Source: Kineothrix sp. MB12-C1 (GTDB lineage: Bacteria; Bacillota; Clostridia; Lachnospirales; Lachnospiraceae). Taken from it: 64,000 nt of DNA. The stretch covers positions 1,984,001 through 2,048,000 of the forward strand of contig NZ_CP132957.1 of NCBI RefSeq assembly GCF_030863805.1, given 5' to 3'. The translations under genes and the position numbers were made by a program. The notes below the pieces were generated by a model. That model had not been told where the DNA came from and did no database searches. It saw only the letters and a list, made by a program, of their open reading frames with translations. This document shows positions 36,610 to 49,602 of this stretch, piece by piece; position 1 is the first letter of the stretch; the number at the start of each line of letters is the position of its first letter.

Positions 36610-37689
36610 ATGATTATTAAATCGTTGGAACTGATGAATTTCAGAAATTATGATTTTCTGGATTTAAAGTTCAGTGAAGGAACAAATATCCTGTATGGCG
36701 ATAATGCTCAGGGAAAAACCAACGTATTGGAAGCCATTTATCTATCCGCAACTACAAAATCCCACAAAGGAAGTAAAGACAAGGATATTGTTAATTTCGA
36801 TTCGGAAGAATCTCATATAAGAACCTATGTTGAGAAACAGGGTATGGAATATAAAGTAGATATTCATCTTCGTAAAAGTAAATCAAAAGGTATAGCAATT
36901 GATGGGCAGAAGATTAAAAAGGCTGCCGATCTTCTCGGTTTATTAAATGTTGTCTTTTTTTCTCCTGAGGATCTAAGCATTATTAAGAATGGGCCGGCTG
37001 AAAGAAGAAGATTTGTAGATATGGAACTTTGTCAGTTGGATAATTTCTATCTCTATAATTTGAATCATTATAATAAAATTGTAAATCAGAGGAATAAACT
37101 TCTAAAGGATATGTATTTTAATCCGGAACTAAAGGAGACTTTAAATATCTGGGATTCCCAGTTAGTATCCTTTGGAAGTAAGATTATAGAACGACGCCGT
37201 ATTTTCGTAGAACAATTAAATGAAATTATCTATGGAATACATAAAAAGTTATCTGGAGAAAGAGAAGAAATTTTAATCAAATATGAGCCAGATGTGGAAA
37301 TTGATGATTTTGCAAGAATGATGAAAAGTAGCCAGGAAAAGGATATACGTCTTAAACAAACATCGATAGGGCCCCATAGGGATGATTTTTGTTTTCTTGT
37401 AGATAACATAGATATTCGTAAATTCGGTTCTCAAGGGCAGCAAAGGACAGCAGCTCTATCTCTTAAATTATCCGAAATAGAATTAGTAAAAAAAATAACA
37501 AAAGATACTCCGATACTTCTTCTTGATGATGTATTATCGGAGCTTGACAGCAACAGACAAAATTACCTTCTTGGCAGCATTGGCGATATACAGACGATTA
37601 TTACCTGTACCGGATTGGATGAATTCGTCAACAATAGATTCGAAATCGACAAAGTATTCCGGATAGTGAAGGGAAGCGTTCAAGATTAA
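36610..37689 (+). CDS. recF: DNA replication/repair protein RecF
   Basis: A 359-residue SMC-like ATPase that helps load RecA at gaps. Walker A GDNAQGKTN near residues 30-38, the signature region FGSQGQQRTAALSLKLSE and Walker B PILLLDDVLSELD are all present. It sits between the S4 gene and gyrB with short spacings, forming one operon. Confidence 0.97.
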   Translation: MIIKSLELMNFRNYDFLDLKFSEGTNILYGDNAQGKTNVLEAIYLSATTKSHKGSKDKDIVNFDSEESHIRTYVEKQGMEYKVDIHLRKSKSKGIAIDGQKIKKAADLLGLLNVVFFSPEDLSIIKNGPAERRRFVDMELCQLDNFYLYNLNHYNKIVNQRNKLLKDMYFNPELKETLNIWDSQLVSFGSKIIERRRIFVEQLNEIIYGIHKKLSGEREEILIKYEPDVEIDDFARMMKSSQEKDIRLKQTSIGPHRDDFCFLVDNIDIRKFGSQGQQRTAALSLKLSEIELVKKITKDTPILLLDDVLSELDSNRQNYLLGSIGDIQTIITCTGLDEFVNNRFEIDKVFRIVKGSVQD

Positions 37690-37705
37690 ATGGCTGAAGT
37701 TGTGA

Positions 37706-39658
<1,953 letters not shown>

Positions 39659-39691
39659 TAAGTCGCGATTACGAAATGGAGATTATAGAAA

Positions 39692-42268
39692 ATGGAAGAT
39701 AATGTTAAGGACACAGTCTTTGATAAAGTTCATGATGTTGACCTGAAAAAGACGATGGAGACCTCTTATATTGATTATGCGATGAGCGTTATCGCCTCTC
39801 GTGCACTTCCAGATGTAAGAGATGGTTTGAAACCGGTGCAGCGAAGAGTGCTGTATTCCATGATAGAATTAAATAATGGCCCTGATAAGCCTCATAGAAA
39901 GAGCGCACGTATTGTCGGAGATACGATGGGTAAATATCATCCTCACGGAGATAGTTCTATCTATGGTGCTCTCGTAAATATGGCACAGCCTTGGTCTACT
40001 CGTTATCCGCTCGTAGATGGTCATGGTAACTTCGGTTCTGTGGATGGAGATGGTGCAGCGGCGATGCGTTATACGGAAGCGAGGCTTTCTAAGATTTCCA
40101 TGGAGCTTCTTGCCGATATTAATAAAGATACGGTAGATTTCATCCCTAACTTCGATGAGACAGAGAGGGAACCGGCTGTACTTCCCAGCCGTTATCCGAA
40201 TCTACTTGTGAATGGTACTACAGGTATTGCTGTCGGTATGGCAACTAACATTCCACCTCACAATTTACGAGAGGTGATCGATTCAGTTGTTAAAATAATA
40301 GATAATAGAGTGGAAGAAGACAGAGATACGGATATCGAAGAGATTCTTTCTATTATCAAAGCTCCTGACTTTCCTACGGGAGGTATTATTCTTGGAACGA
40401 GGGGCAGTGAAGAAGCATACCGTACCGGCCGCGGTAAAGTAAGGGTCCGCGCAGTGACAGATATCGAGACACTTCCCAATGGAAAGAGTAGAATCATCGT
40501 AACGGAACTTCCGTATATGGTGAACAAAGCGAATCTTATTCTTAAAATTGCAGAGCTCGTAAAGTTAAAGAAAATAGATGGTATTACCGATCTTCGTGAT
40601 GAATCTGATAGAGAAGGTATGCGTATCGTTATTGAATTACGAAGAGATGCGAATGCTAACGTTATTATGAATCAGCTTTATAAGCATACACAGATGCAGG
40701 ATACTTTCGGCATTATTATGCTTGCTCTCGTTAATAATGAACCGAAAGTAATGAATATTCTAGATATGCTTACGAATTATCTTGCACATCAGGAAGAAGT
40801 AGTTACAAGAAGAACGAAATATGATTTAAATAAAGCGGAAGAACGCGATCATATCTTACAAGGTTTGTTAATTGCTCTCGATCACATCGATGAAGTAATT
40901 AGTATTATTAGGAGTAGTAATAATGTACAAATAGCGAAACAGAGATTGATAGAACGTTTCGGGCTTTCCGATGCACAAGCTCAAGCTATTGTAGATATGA
41001 GACTCCGTACATTAACCGGATTAGAAAGAGATAAAATAGAGAATGAACATAAAGAACTGTTAGAAAAAATAGCAGCACTTCGTGCAATTCTTGCTGATAG
41101 AAAATTGTTGCTCGGTGTGATTAGGGAGGAAATATCCATAATTTCTGAGAAGTATGGTGATGAAAGAAGAAGTGTGATAGGCTTTGATGTATATGATATT
41201 AATATGGAGGATTTGATTCCTAAGGATAATACAGTTATTGCCATGACGAGCTTAGGCTATATTAAGCGTATGACCATTGATAACTTCAAGAGCCAGAACA
41301 GAGGCGGTAAAGGTATTAAAGGGATGCAGACGATAGAAGAAGACTTCATAGAAGACCTTCTTATGACTACGACCCATCATTATATCATGTTCTTTACTAA
41401 TTATGGACGTGTATACCGTCTGAAAGCTTATGAAATACCGGAAGCAGGAAGAACTGCCAGGGGAACAGCAATTATTAATTTATTACAGCTTACTCCCGGA
41501 GAGAAGATATCCGCTATTATACCGGTAAAAGATTATGAAGAAGATAAAAACTTATTTATGGTAACGAAGAAGGGCATTGTTAAAAAGACTCATATTATGG
41601 AGTATAGTAATGTGAGAAAGAATGGACTTGCAGCTATTAACCTTCGTGAAGATGATGAATTAATAGAAGTTAAAATAACCGATAAAAATACAGAAATCTT
41701 CCTCGTTACAAGACAAGGTATTTGTATTCGCTTTAAAGAGACCGATGTAAGAGCTACCGGAAGAGCTTCTATGGGCGTTATCGGTATGAATCTTATTGAT
41801 AGAGATGAAATTGTTGGAATGCAGTTAGATCATCAGGGAGATTCTCTTCTTATCGTATCTGAGAACGGAATGGGTAAACGTACTTATTTGGAAGAATTCA
41901 CCGTACAAAAACGCGGCGGTAAAGGAGTAAAATGTTATAAGATTACCGAAAAGACCGGATATGTAGTAGGTGTAAAAGCAGTCGATGATGATCATGAAAT
42001 TATGATGATCACTACACTCGGTATTATTATTCAGCTTCGCATGGATGATATATCCACTTTAGGAAGAATTACTTCCGGTGTGAGAATGATTAATTTGGAT
42101 GATGGTGTCAAGGTAGCAAGAATTGCTAAAGTAAGGGAAAAAGTATCAAATGGAAATCAGGAATTCGAAAATCTGGAGGATGCTTTGGAAGACATTCCTG
42201 AGGAAGAAAGACATCCGGTGATCGAAGAAGAGGAAGTAACTCTTCCGGTGGAAGAAATAGAAGAATAA
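39692..42268 (+). CDS. gyrA: DNA gyrase subunit A
   Basis: An 858-residue cleavage/rejoining subunit. The catalytic Tyr is in [11 protein letters not shown]. The resistance-determining region reads [17 protein letters not shown]; Ser88 corresponds to E. coli Ser83 and Gly92 to Asp87. The C-terminal beta-pinwheel carries GyrA-box-like QNRGGKG and QKRGGKG. An acidic tail closes the protein. It is the last gene of the dnaA operon and has a strong terminator about 110 nt downstream. Confidence 0.98.
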   Translation: MEDNVKDTVFDKVHDVDLKKTMETSYIDYAMSVIASRALPDVRDGLKPVQRRVLYSMIELNNGPDKPHRKSARIVGDTMGKYHPHGDSSIYGALVNMAQPWSTRYPLVDGHGNFGSVDGDGAAAMRYTEARLSKISMELLADINKDTVDFIPNFDETEREPAVLPSRYPNLLVNGTTGIAVGMATNIPPHNLREVIDSVVKIIDNRVEEDRDTDIEEILSIIKAPDFPTGGIILGTRGSEEAYRTGRGKVRVRAVTDIETLPNGKSRIIVTELPYMVNKANLILKIAELVKLKKIDGITDLRDESDREGMRIVIELRRDANANVIMNQLYKHTQMQDTFGIIMLALVNNEPKVMNILDMLTNYLAHQEEVVTRRTKYDLNKAEERDHILQGLLIALDHIDEVISIIRSSNNVQIAKQRLIERFGLSDAQAQAIVDMRLRTLTGLERDKIENEHKELLEKIAALRAILADRKLLLGVIREEISIISEKYGDERRSVIGFDVYDINMEDLIPKDNTVIAMTSLGYIKRMTIDNFKSQNRGGKGIKGMQTIEEDFIEDLLMTTTHHYIMFFTNYGRVYRLKAYEIPEAGRTARGTAIINLLQLTPGEKISAIIPVKDYEEDKNLFMVTKKGIVKKTHIMEYSNVRKNGLAAINLREDDELIEVKITDKNTEIFLVTRQGICIRFKETDVRATGRASMGVIGMNLIDRDEIVGMQLDHQGDSLLIVSENGMGKRTYLEEFTVQKRGGKGVKCYKITEKTGYVVGVKAVDDDHEIMMITTLGIIIQLRMDDISTLGRITSGVRMINLDDGVKVARIAKVREKVSNGNQEFENLEDALEDIPEEERHPVIEEEEVTLPVEEIEE

Positions 42269-42311
42269 TTCACAAAAAAGGTAGAAAAAAACGAAAAATG
42301 TGGATAACTTC

Positions 42312-42373
42312 CTGCGCCGAGCAAAGCTAGTGTGCAAAAAACATACTGCGGCCGCTTGCGGCTAAGGTATATA
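42312..42373 (+). repeat. Dispersed ~60-bp repeat, copy 1 (gyrA 3' region)
   Basis: Matches 61872-61931. The first 33 bases (CTGCGCCGAGCAAAGC and on to TGTGCAAAAA-ACATAC) are nearly identical, followed by a GCTTGCGG core and GGTATAT. It lies between the gyrA stop and its terminator and can fold partly (GCCGC-TT-GCGGC). Confidence 0.75.
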
Positions 42374-42377
42374 AAAG

Positions 42378-42423
42378 ACGCAGTTCTCATCGTAAAGATT
42401 AAAGATGAGAACTGCGTTTTTAT
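42378..42423 (+). terminator. Terminator of gyrA
   Basis: Perfect 14-bp stem (42378-42391 with 42404-42417), 12-nt loop and TTTTTATTTTT tail. Confidence 0.9.
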
Positions 42424-42434
42424 TTTTAGTATTT

Positions 42435-43847
42435 CTATGATAAATCAATATTTATTAATCCTTTTTGATAAGCTTTCCATAAGTCCTCAGAAAAGTCTAC
42501 AGAAGATACCTTATCATCCTTAATATATTCATCATAAAATAGAGTTTTTATTTTATCTGTTCTAAAAACATGGAATATTTCATTTTCATAGGTATCATTA
42601 ATCATATAAACAATACTAAAATCTTGGAAACAAAACATTGCAATATTGGATAAATCACTATTTATAATCTTTATTTTACTATGATTCCCATCATCTAAAT
42701 AAGAATCGAGTCTTTGAAGGTAAGAAATACGTTCATTAGAAGGAAAATAAACAGGACCAATTAATGGGGCAATTACTTTTCCAAAAGAAACAAATTTCTC
42801 CATAGCGGCGATAGAAACTGCAAATATAGTTTTTTCTGAAAGAATACTACAAAATAATTTCCATATGGTTTCAGAAACGAGAGAATTGTTCGTTGCAGCA
42901 TCTAATTCCTTTTTATTTAATAAATATCCGATAGATACGAAATTGAATACACTATCTACTCCTTGTTCTAATAAATTATTGAATCTTTCAGGATTTTCTT
43001 CCAAAAGGTGAATAATTTCTTCCCGACTATAACTTATTTTTTTGATTTCTCTTTGTATAAGTGAATTATAAAAAATCGCTAAATAGCTCTTATGATGAAT
43101 AGGAATTAGAACCGGAGTTCCATTAATCTGTAAATCAAAAGTTAATAAAATATATCCCTTTAAAAATAAGAAGTATGAGGTAGAAGAAATAGATTCCCAT
43201 AAATTGATACGAAAATATTTCTGAAGTTTGGAAATAAGTAAAATAAGATCATTTAAATAAATTTTATTACTATCATTTAAGATCTCTTTGTTAAAGAAAT
43301 AATTCAATGTAATATTTTTAAATTTAGCATATCCGACAAATTTAATCTTTTGAAATAGCCTATAGTATGAAGAGTCGGATAAGGGCGCGGAAAAATATAT
43401 TTCTAAAGGTTCATTGAGATTGTTCACTATGAAATTAGATAAAGTAATACATAGTAAACTAATGACAGGTCTTCTTCCTAAATAGAAATATCCTCTCTCA
43501 GAGTAATCCAAATTAATATTATTTTCTTCTGTAAAAGTATTATCTAAGGCATATTCAATGGCATAAGATAAAAAGGATTGTAAGTCATCCTTTGATTCAA
43601 AATCATAAATAACAGGAAAGATATTTTCAAATTTCCAATAGCATCCGGGAGCGTAAATTGCTTCAGCAAAATAATCGGATGCTTGTTTTGTAAATATTTT
43701 TCTCTCTTTCATAACAGGAAATCCTTTTTCAGAAAGGATTTTACTTAAGCCACTAGGGGTCATATTCATATATAAAGCAAAATCTGTCTTTTGTTTTTTA
43801 GCAATAATAATAAGTTCTTTTAAAAGGAAACCAATCTTCATTTGCAT
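42435..43847 (-). CDS. Large HTH-domain protein of unknown function, probable regulator
   Basis: A 470-residue protein that I cannot assign to a named family. The first 50 residues resemble an XRE/lambda-repressor-like helix-turn-helix (LLKELIIIAKKQKTDFALYM followed by MTPSGLSKILSEKGFP). The remaining 420 residues are mostly helical, rich in Ile/Leu/Asn/Lys, without membrane signals, and look like a sensor/oligomerisation region. It is transcribed divergently from the giant wall protein and sortase across a 286-bp gap, so it is a good candidate regulator of surface display. Codon use is very AT-rich, like the wall-protein gene. Confidence 0.7.
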   Translation of the reverse strand: MQMKIGFLLKELIIIAKKQKTDFALYMNMTPSGLSKILSEKGFPVMKERKIFTKQASDYFAEAIYAPGCYWKFENIFPVIYDFESKDDLQSFLSYAIEYALDNTFTEENNINLDYSERGYFYLGRRPVISLLCITLSNFIVNNLNEPLEIYFSAPLSDSSYYRLFQKIKFVGYAKFKNITLNYFFNKEILNDSNKIYLNDLILLISKLQKYFRINLWESISSTSYFLFLKGYILLTFDLQINGTPVLIPIHHKSYLAIFYNSLIQREIKKISYSREEIIHLLEENPERFNNLLEQGVDSVFNFVSIGYLLNKKELDAATNNSLVSETIWKLFCSILSEKTIFAVSIAAMEKFVSFGKVIAPLIGPVYFPSNERISYLQRLDSYLDDGNHSKIKIINSDLSNIAMFCFQDFSIVYMINDTYENEIFHVFRTDKIKTLFYDEYIKDDKVSSVDFSEDLWKAYQKGLINIDLS

Positions 43848-44133
43848 TCACTCTTTCTTAAAAAAATTATTACAATACCATATTACTTAACATTTTAACA
43901 TAAAAAGAAATTAATTTGTTGTATAATTTAAAAAATATATTAAATGTAATGAATATTTTCTCCCAGATGATTAAAAAATTAAGAATTTTTGCATTTTTTT
44001 TCAAGATTTATTTTTCGTAATTTTATATAATTAACACTGATACTAGGAATAGTTATTTATTTATCTATTCCTTTCGTAAATTACATAAAAAGTAAAAAAG
44101 TAAAATTCTAAAGAGAAGGAGAAAAGTAAAAAC

Positions 44134-47100
44134 ATGAACCCCTTTAATGTAAGTAGGAAAAAACGAATTTTAAAAGGAATATCCTGGTTACTTTTATTTG
44201 TGTTGTTAAGTACGAATGGTACTTTGACTTCTAATGTATCGACAGCATATGCATCAGAGGTTAGTGTTTCTAGCAATGAAATAAAAGTTCAGGAAGAAAC
44301 AGATTCTGTTATAGAAGAAGTTTCGGAAGAAAAAGTATCGGATGAAGAGGAAATAGATTCTGAAGATTTAGGCTCGGAAGAAAAAGATAAGACAGAAGGG
44401 ACTTCCGATAAGAATTCTTCTAAAGTGGAAGAAGGAACAGATTCCAGTATAGAGGATGAAATGCTGGGAGAAGAAGTATCAGATATTATAGAAGATGATA
44501 TTATAGAAGATGATATTATGGATGAAGTGGATGATGAACTTTTGATGGGAAGTTTTGATATTTTGGGAGGGGGAATTATAATTCCGTTCGGTGTTGGAAT
44601 TGATAAATCTGATCTTCTTGATGATATAATAGCAATTATTAAGCAGGATAATGTAGAAATTACTTCTTCAACAGGGCTAGATCCTAAAAAGGAAATAGAC
44701 GTTAATGTATCTTTTATTTTTCCTGTAACTGGTGATTTTGAAACTGATGTTGATGAAAGTCTATATATAAAATCAGGAGATTTTGCATATATTCCTCTTC
44801 CTGAATCATTTAAATTAATGGGAAGTGTTCAAGCTGAATTATATTATGAAGGAGATAAGGTAGCCGATTTAGAAATTATAACGGATCCTTTAGATAGTAA
44901 ACAAAAAGCAAAAGTTACTTTTACCGATACGGTAGATGACAAGGGTATAAAGAATGTAGGTGCAAATTTTAGTATGAGGCTAAAATTTGATGGGGATAAT
45001 GAAGATGAAAGTGATAAAGAATTAGATGTTACCATATATGATAAACAATTTAAGTTAATTCTTCCTGCCAAAAAAACAGAAATAACTTCTTTAAAAGAAG
45101 GAAAAGCTGATATAGTTAATGGGGTAATTAATTGGGTAGTAAGAGTAAATGCCAATAGAACAGGTGGAGTTAATGATGATGGTGTTATAGATGATGGAAG
45201 TTTAGATGGCTATACTTTTTCTGATATATTAACAGATACAAATGGTGGATCATATAATAATCAATTTAAAATCACTACAGATAAAGAAGGTACAAATATA
45301 GTGGTATCATCTGGAGAAACTTATGATACTGTAAGTAAAGAATTATCTTATACATTTACCGGAGATACACCTGCAGATGAAGAATGGATAGGTACTAGGT
45401 ATATTCATTTCCAGACTAATATACCTGAAAATAAGTATTATGAAAATGGTAATGTAACAGTCGGTAACACGGCATATATTAAAAAAGGTGTAAATGTTGT
45501 ATCTACTGCTACAGGAAATGCTTCTTTTATATTAAAGTGGATAGAAAAAGAAGGTTTAGTTGTTGGAACTGGATTGGATGAAAGTGAAACATATGACCCA
45601 TCTGATAGACAAATAAAATGGACAATATATATTGAAGGAAAGATGTCAGATGCTTATTTGGATGATACTCTTCAAAGTGGGTTATCCTATGTAAGTGCTA
45701 CAGTGAAGAAACACGATGGTACAGATTATAATGAAGATGTATCCCATACTGTAGTTCCGACGTCCTTAGATGATAAAACAAAACTTACAATTGGTTTAGG
45801 AAATATTTCCGGAAAATATAAAGTAGAAATAGTAACAAGAGTTACGAATGTAGCCAATGCCAATAAAGAAATTCCTTATAATAATAGTGCTACAATAAGA
45901 GGCACGGAAAAACCAGGTGGAATAGTATCTAATAATTATGGTGTTACGATAGGTGTACCAAGTATTAGAAAGTCTGCAGGAACCTATGATGTACAGAATC
46001 ATAAAATGACTTGGAATGTTACTGTAGATACAAAGAAACAGGAATTAGGGGGAGGATTAAGAGTTCTTGATTTATTGGTATATGGTACATCCATAGATAT
46101 TGATAATATTGATATGGTGGGTTCAAAAATAGGTAATGAAGGTAATTTGAATGATGTATCTGAAACTACCTTGAAAAATATTACCCGTCATTACAATCAA
46201 AAAATAGATACGACTTCCTTCAATATGGGAAGTACAGATCTAGAGTATAAAATACATACCCTTACGATAGGTGGAGTGGCGGTTGCAGATTTATTAGTAG
46301 TGACTGGGGTTGGTGGTATTAGTATTGATCATACAAAAGTACATAATTTTACTTATAAGACGATTGTTACAAACCCTAACTTTTATGCATCTAATGATAG
46401 AAATAATATATATAATAGAGCTCATCTACTTTCAAATGATATTGAATTAAATGAAAGTGGGAGTAGCTATCAAATTTCAAGTAATATGCTGAATAAAGAT
46501 ATATTGAATAGAGAAGATGCAAAAAAAGTATCGGAAGCTAGTGATGTATCGGATGCGAGTATATCCTCTTTGGTGGATAAAACAGAAGGAGGGGAAGATA
46601 GTTATGATTACATAGACAAATCTGTTATTTACCGTATCCGTGTGAATCCTAATGGTATTGATATTACGAATGGAGATACTGCAATAATAGGAGAAATAAT
46701 AGGAAATTATAAAATAAAAGATAGTCTTCCGAAGGGATGGGAATTTGAAAAGATTAATGGAAATAGTGATTTCTTACTTTATGAAATTAATGGTTCTATA
46801 AAAAATTATATATCCGATTATTCTTCTATTTTAGAAGAAACACCTCAACCTACTGCCACAGCTTCTGATGCTTTTGGACAAGAAATGACTTTTGATTTTA
46901 AGAACCTTACTAAAAGTTATATCATATTAGTAAAAGCAGGGCCTACAGAAGATACAGTTAAAGATTATTTGAGTGAAATTAAGGATTATACAGAAAATAA
47001 TAAAATAGAACTTATAGATAATGATAAAGTGACAGTTCCAGTAAATGATGATACAGATGTTATTATTGAAAATTCTATTATAACAAAAGATGTCAATAGA

Positions 47101-49602
47101 AGTTTTGAAGGACAAGATTATTTAATATGGACAATAGATTACAGACCATATGAAATTGATTATCCTAATTCTTATATTAAAGATATACTTGATGTAGGTA
47201 TTGATTTAAGAACAGATGCAAATGGTCAGTTAGTAATAAAAGAAGCAGATGGAACAGAAAATATAAGAGTTGTTGAATTAACACTAAAAAATGATGGTAA
47301 GTATGAGGAAGGTTCTGCATTACTGCTTCCTGATAAAGATATTATAAATTATGACAATGCAAGTAGAACTCTTTATTTTTATCCACCGGAGAAAGATAAA
47401 TCTTATCGTTTAGTCTATTATACGGATATAACGGGAGATGGATCTAATATACATAATACAGTAGAATTTATTTCATCTAGTGTGAATCCATTATCTACAT
47501 TCCAAAGCTTTAGTATTGCAAGTTATACATCAGGTGCTATTTTTGAAAGAAGCGGATGGTTTGAAATTACAAAGACGGATGGAAGTACTGATTTACCTTT
47601 GCCAGGTGTAAAATTTATATTGTATTCTACAAGCGGAGTGGTAATAAGGGAAGGAATTACTAATTCTAACGGAATTCTTACTATGAAAGCACTGCCTGAT
47701 GGAGATTATATATTAAAAGAAATAGAAGTAGTCGGTAATGAATATAATATTTCTGACAGAGAATACAAGGTACATGTAGAAAAAGTTCTTGGAAAGCCTG
47801 TAACGAGTATTGATGGTTCTGTAACTAGTAATATTGATATTAAAAATTATAAAAAAGGTATTGTAGGAAGTCTTTTAATAGAAAAAGAAGTGCTTGGTAA
47901 TGATGTAGATGTAGATAAGAAGTTTAGATTCCAATTTATATTAAGGGATAGTTCTGATGTGATAGAAGATACGTCCGAATATTCATATAATTTATTGGAT
48001 AAGTATGGAAGAACCCTTGAAACAGGAAAAATTAAAAGCAGTGATTTTTTTGAAATATCTAGTAAGGAAGAATTCAAGATTTTCGATTTACCAAAAGATA
48101 GTAAGTACACAGTAATAGAAGACGATTATACTTCTGATGGTTATGTATCTACGGTAAGTGGAGGAAGTAATAAAGGAACTATTATAGTGGATAATACAGA
48201 AAGAGTACTATTTTTCAATACGAAAAATATTGGTGGATTAATTATTAGAAAAACTGTATCAGGATCTGGTGCGGAAGAAGATAGAGAATTTGAATTCCCA
48301 ATTGAGCTTTCTAATACGAATCCCAGTAATCTATTCTCTTATACTAACTTGGCATATAAAGGATATGGTGGAATTAGTGATGGAACAATAAGCACAGGAG
48401 ATACCATTAAACTGAAAGCAGGGCAATATATATCCATTGAAGATTTACCGGAAAATACATTTTATAAAGTATCAGAACATGATTATTCGGCAGAGGGTTA
48501 TATTACTACAAAAACTAATGCTGAAGGAAGCGTAGGACCTGCCAACAAAAGTAATCCAATCATTGCCATCTTTAATAATGCAAGAGAAGTAGGAAAACTC
48601 ACTATTGAAAAAATTGTAGATGGAAATGGCGGAGATAAGAATAAGAAATTCGAATTCACAGTAACCTTCGATGGAACGAATAAATCTTTTGACTATATCG
48701 GAAAGGGAATATCTGATGGAACGATAACAAGTGGTGATACTATAGAGTTGGCGGATGGGCAGTCAATTACCATTTATGATATTCCGGAAGGAATTAAATA
48801 TACGGTTAAGGAGAAGGATTATAGCGAAGATGGTTACGTTATGAAAAAAGAAGGTGATACAGGAACAATACTTGATGGTATTACGAGTAGAGCTTCCTTC
48901 ACCAATACCAGAAACTTAGGTACTCTTTCCATTAGTAAAACAGTAGCAGGTAATAAGGGAGATAAAAATAAGGAATTCGAGTTCATTGTTACGTTTAACA
49001 AAGATGGATCTTATCCATACATAGGAAATGGTGTAGAAGATGGAACGATTAAGAGCGGCGATATTATTAAACTCGCTCATGATCAATCTATTGAAATCGA
49101 AGGAATTCTTGAAGGTACTATTTATATGGTGGAGGAAATGGATTATTCTTCCGAAGGATATGTAACGACATTTACCGGAGAGATTGGAACTATCTCCCAT
49201 GAGACGGCTAGTGTGGCTCACTTTACGAATACGAAGAATGTTAAATCTTCGGGCGGCAGTAGCAATGAGGATCCGGATGATAAGACTCCTAATAAATCTT
49301 CTGAGCTTGCTAAGTTCAAGATAGGTGAGGTACCTGACCCTAACAACGAGAACAGCCCTGAAAGAATTATAATAGTGGATGATGACGGTAATATAATCGG
49401 AATTTATAAAAAAGTACAAAATGCCGATGGTACATATTCATATGTGGATGAGAACGGAGTTACACTTTCCGCATCTGCTATTGCTAAGACGGGAGATAGT
49501 ATGCCGTTTATACCGATTATTTCCATTATATTGATAGCGATTGCAGGCTTAGTAGCTCTAATTATATATAAGAAAAAGCATTCAAATTATTATTATGACT
49601 AA
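44134..49602 (+). CDS. Giant CnaB-type wall-anchored adhesin/pilin-like protein
   Basis: An 1822-residue secreted surface protein. The signal peptide ends near residue 41 (STAYAS). An acidic Glu/Asp/Ser stalk (42-150) follows, then adhesin-type beta domains (about 160-1130, with repeated motifs like GVINWVVRVNA, RQIKWTIYIEG, HKMTWNVTVDT). A SpaA/CnaB domain lies at about 1140-1235 (ITKTDGSTDLPLPGVKFILY). Four roughly 110-residue DUF7601/DUF5979-like repeats start near 1245, 1367, 1486 and 1594 (for example LTIEKIVDGNGGDKNKKFEF). The C-terminus has IAKTGDS, a hydrophobic helix and a KKKH tail: a sorting signal with IAKTG instead of LPXTG. The adjacent sortase overlaps by 8 nt. Confidence 0.88.
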   Translation: MNPFNVSRKKRILKGISWLLLFVLLSTNGTLTSNVSTAYASEVSVSSNEIKVQEETDSVIEEVSEEKVSDEEEIDSEDLGSEEKDKTEGTSDKNSSKVEEGTDSSIEDEMLGEEVSDIIEDDIIEDDIMDEVDDELLMGSFDILGGGIIIPFGVGIDKSDLLDDIIAIIKQDNVEITSSTGLDPKKEIDVNVSFIFPVTGDFETDVDESLYIKSGDFAYIPLPESFKLMGSVQAELYYEGDKVADLEIITDPLDSKQKAKVTFTDTVDDKGIKNVGANFSMRLKFDGDNEDESDKELDVTIYDKQFKLILPAKKTEITSLKEGKADIVNGVINWVVRVNANRTGGVNDDGVIDDGSLDGYTFSDILTDTNGGSYNNQFKITTDKEGTNIVVSSGETYDTVSKELSYTFTGDTPADEEWIGTRYIHFQTNIPENKYYENGNVTVGNTAYIKKGVNVVSTATGNASFILKWIEKEGLVVGTGLDESETYDPSDRQIKWTIYIEGKMSDAYLDDTLQSGLSYVSATVKKHDGTDYNEDVSHTVVPTSLDDKTKLTIGLGNISGKYKVEIVTRVTNVANANKEIPYNNSATIRGTEKPGGIVSNNYGVTIGVPSIRKSAGTYDVQNHKMTWNVTVDTKKQELGGGLRVLDLLVYGTSIDIDNIDMVGSKIGNEGNLNDVSETTLKNITRHYNQKIDTTSFNMGSTDLEYKIHTLTIGGVAVADLLVVTGVGGISIDHTKVHNFTYKTIVTNPNFYASNDRNNIYNRAHLLSNDIELNESGSSYQISSNMLNKDILNREDAKKVSEASDVSDASISSLVDKTEGGEDSYDYIDKSVIYRIRVNPNGIDITNGDTAIIGEIIGNYKIKDSLPKGWEFEKINGNSDFLLYEINGSIKNYISDYSSILEETPQPTATASDAFGQEMTFDFKNLTKSYIILVKAGPTEDTVKDYLSEIKDYTENNKIELIDNDKVTVPVNDDTDVIIENSIITKDVNRSFEGQDYLIWTIDYRPYEIDYPNSYIKDILDVGIDLRTDANGQLVIKEADGTENIRVVELTLKNDGKYEEGSALLLPDKDIINYDNASRTLYFYPPEKDKSYRLVYYTDITGDGSNIHNTVEFISSSVNPLSTFQSFSIASYTSGAIFERSGWFEITKTDGSTDLPLPGVKFILYSTSGVVIREGITNSNGILTMKALPDGDYILKEIEVVGNEYNISDREYKVHVEKVLGKPVTSIDGSVTSNIDIKNYKKGIVGSLLIEKEVLGNDVDVDKKFRFQFILRDSSDVIEDTSEYSYNLLDKYGRTLETGKIKSSDFFEISSKEEFKIFDLPKDSKYTVIEDDYTSDGYVSTVSGGSNKGTIIVDNTERVLFFNTKNIGGLIIRKTVSGSGAEEDREFEFPIELSNTNPSNLFSYTNLAYKGYGGISDGTISTGDTIKLKAGQYISIEDLPENTFYKVSEHDYSAEGYITTKTNAEGSVGPANKSNPIIAIFNNAREVGKLTIEKIVDGNGGDKNKKFEFTVTFDGTNKSFDYIGKGISDGTITSGDTIELADGQSITIYDIPEGIKYTVKEKDYSEDGYVMKKEGDTGTILDGITSRASFTNTRNLGTLSISKTVAGNKGDKNKEFEFIVTFNKDGSYPYIGNGVEDGTIKSGDIIKLAHDQSIEIEGILEGTIYMVEEMDYSSEGYVTTFTGEIGTISHETASVAHFTNTKNVKSSGGSSNEDPDDKTPNKSSELAKFKIGEVPDPNNENSPERIIIVDDDGNIIGIYKKVQNADGTYSYVDENGVTLSASAIAKTGDSMPFIPIISIILIAIAGLVALIIYKKKHSNYYYD

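Noticed and set aside
44061-44276. Minus-strand 71-codon frame over the wall-protein start
   Set aside because: Antisense to the signal peptide region and overlaps the promoter area; no independent support.
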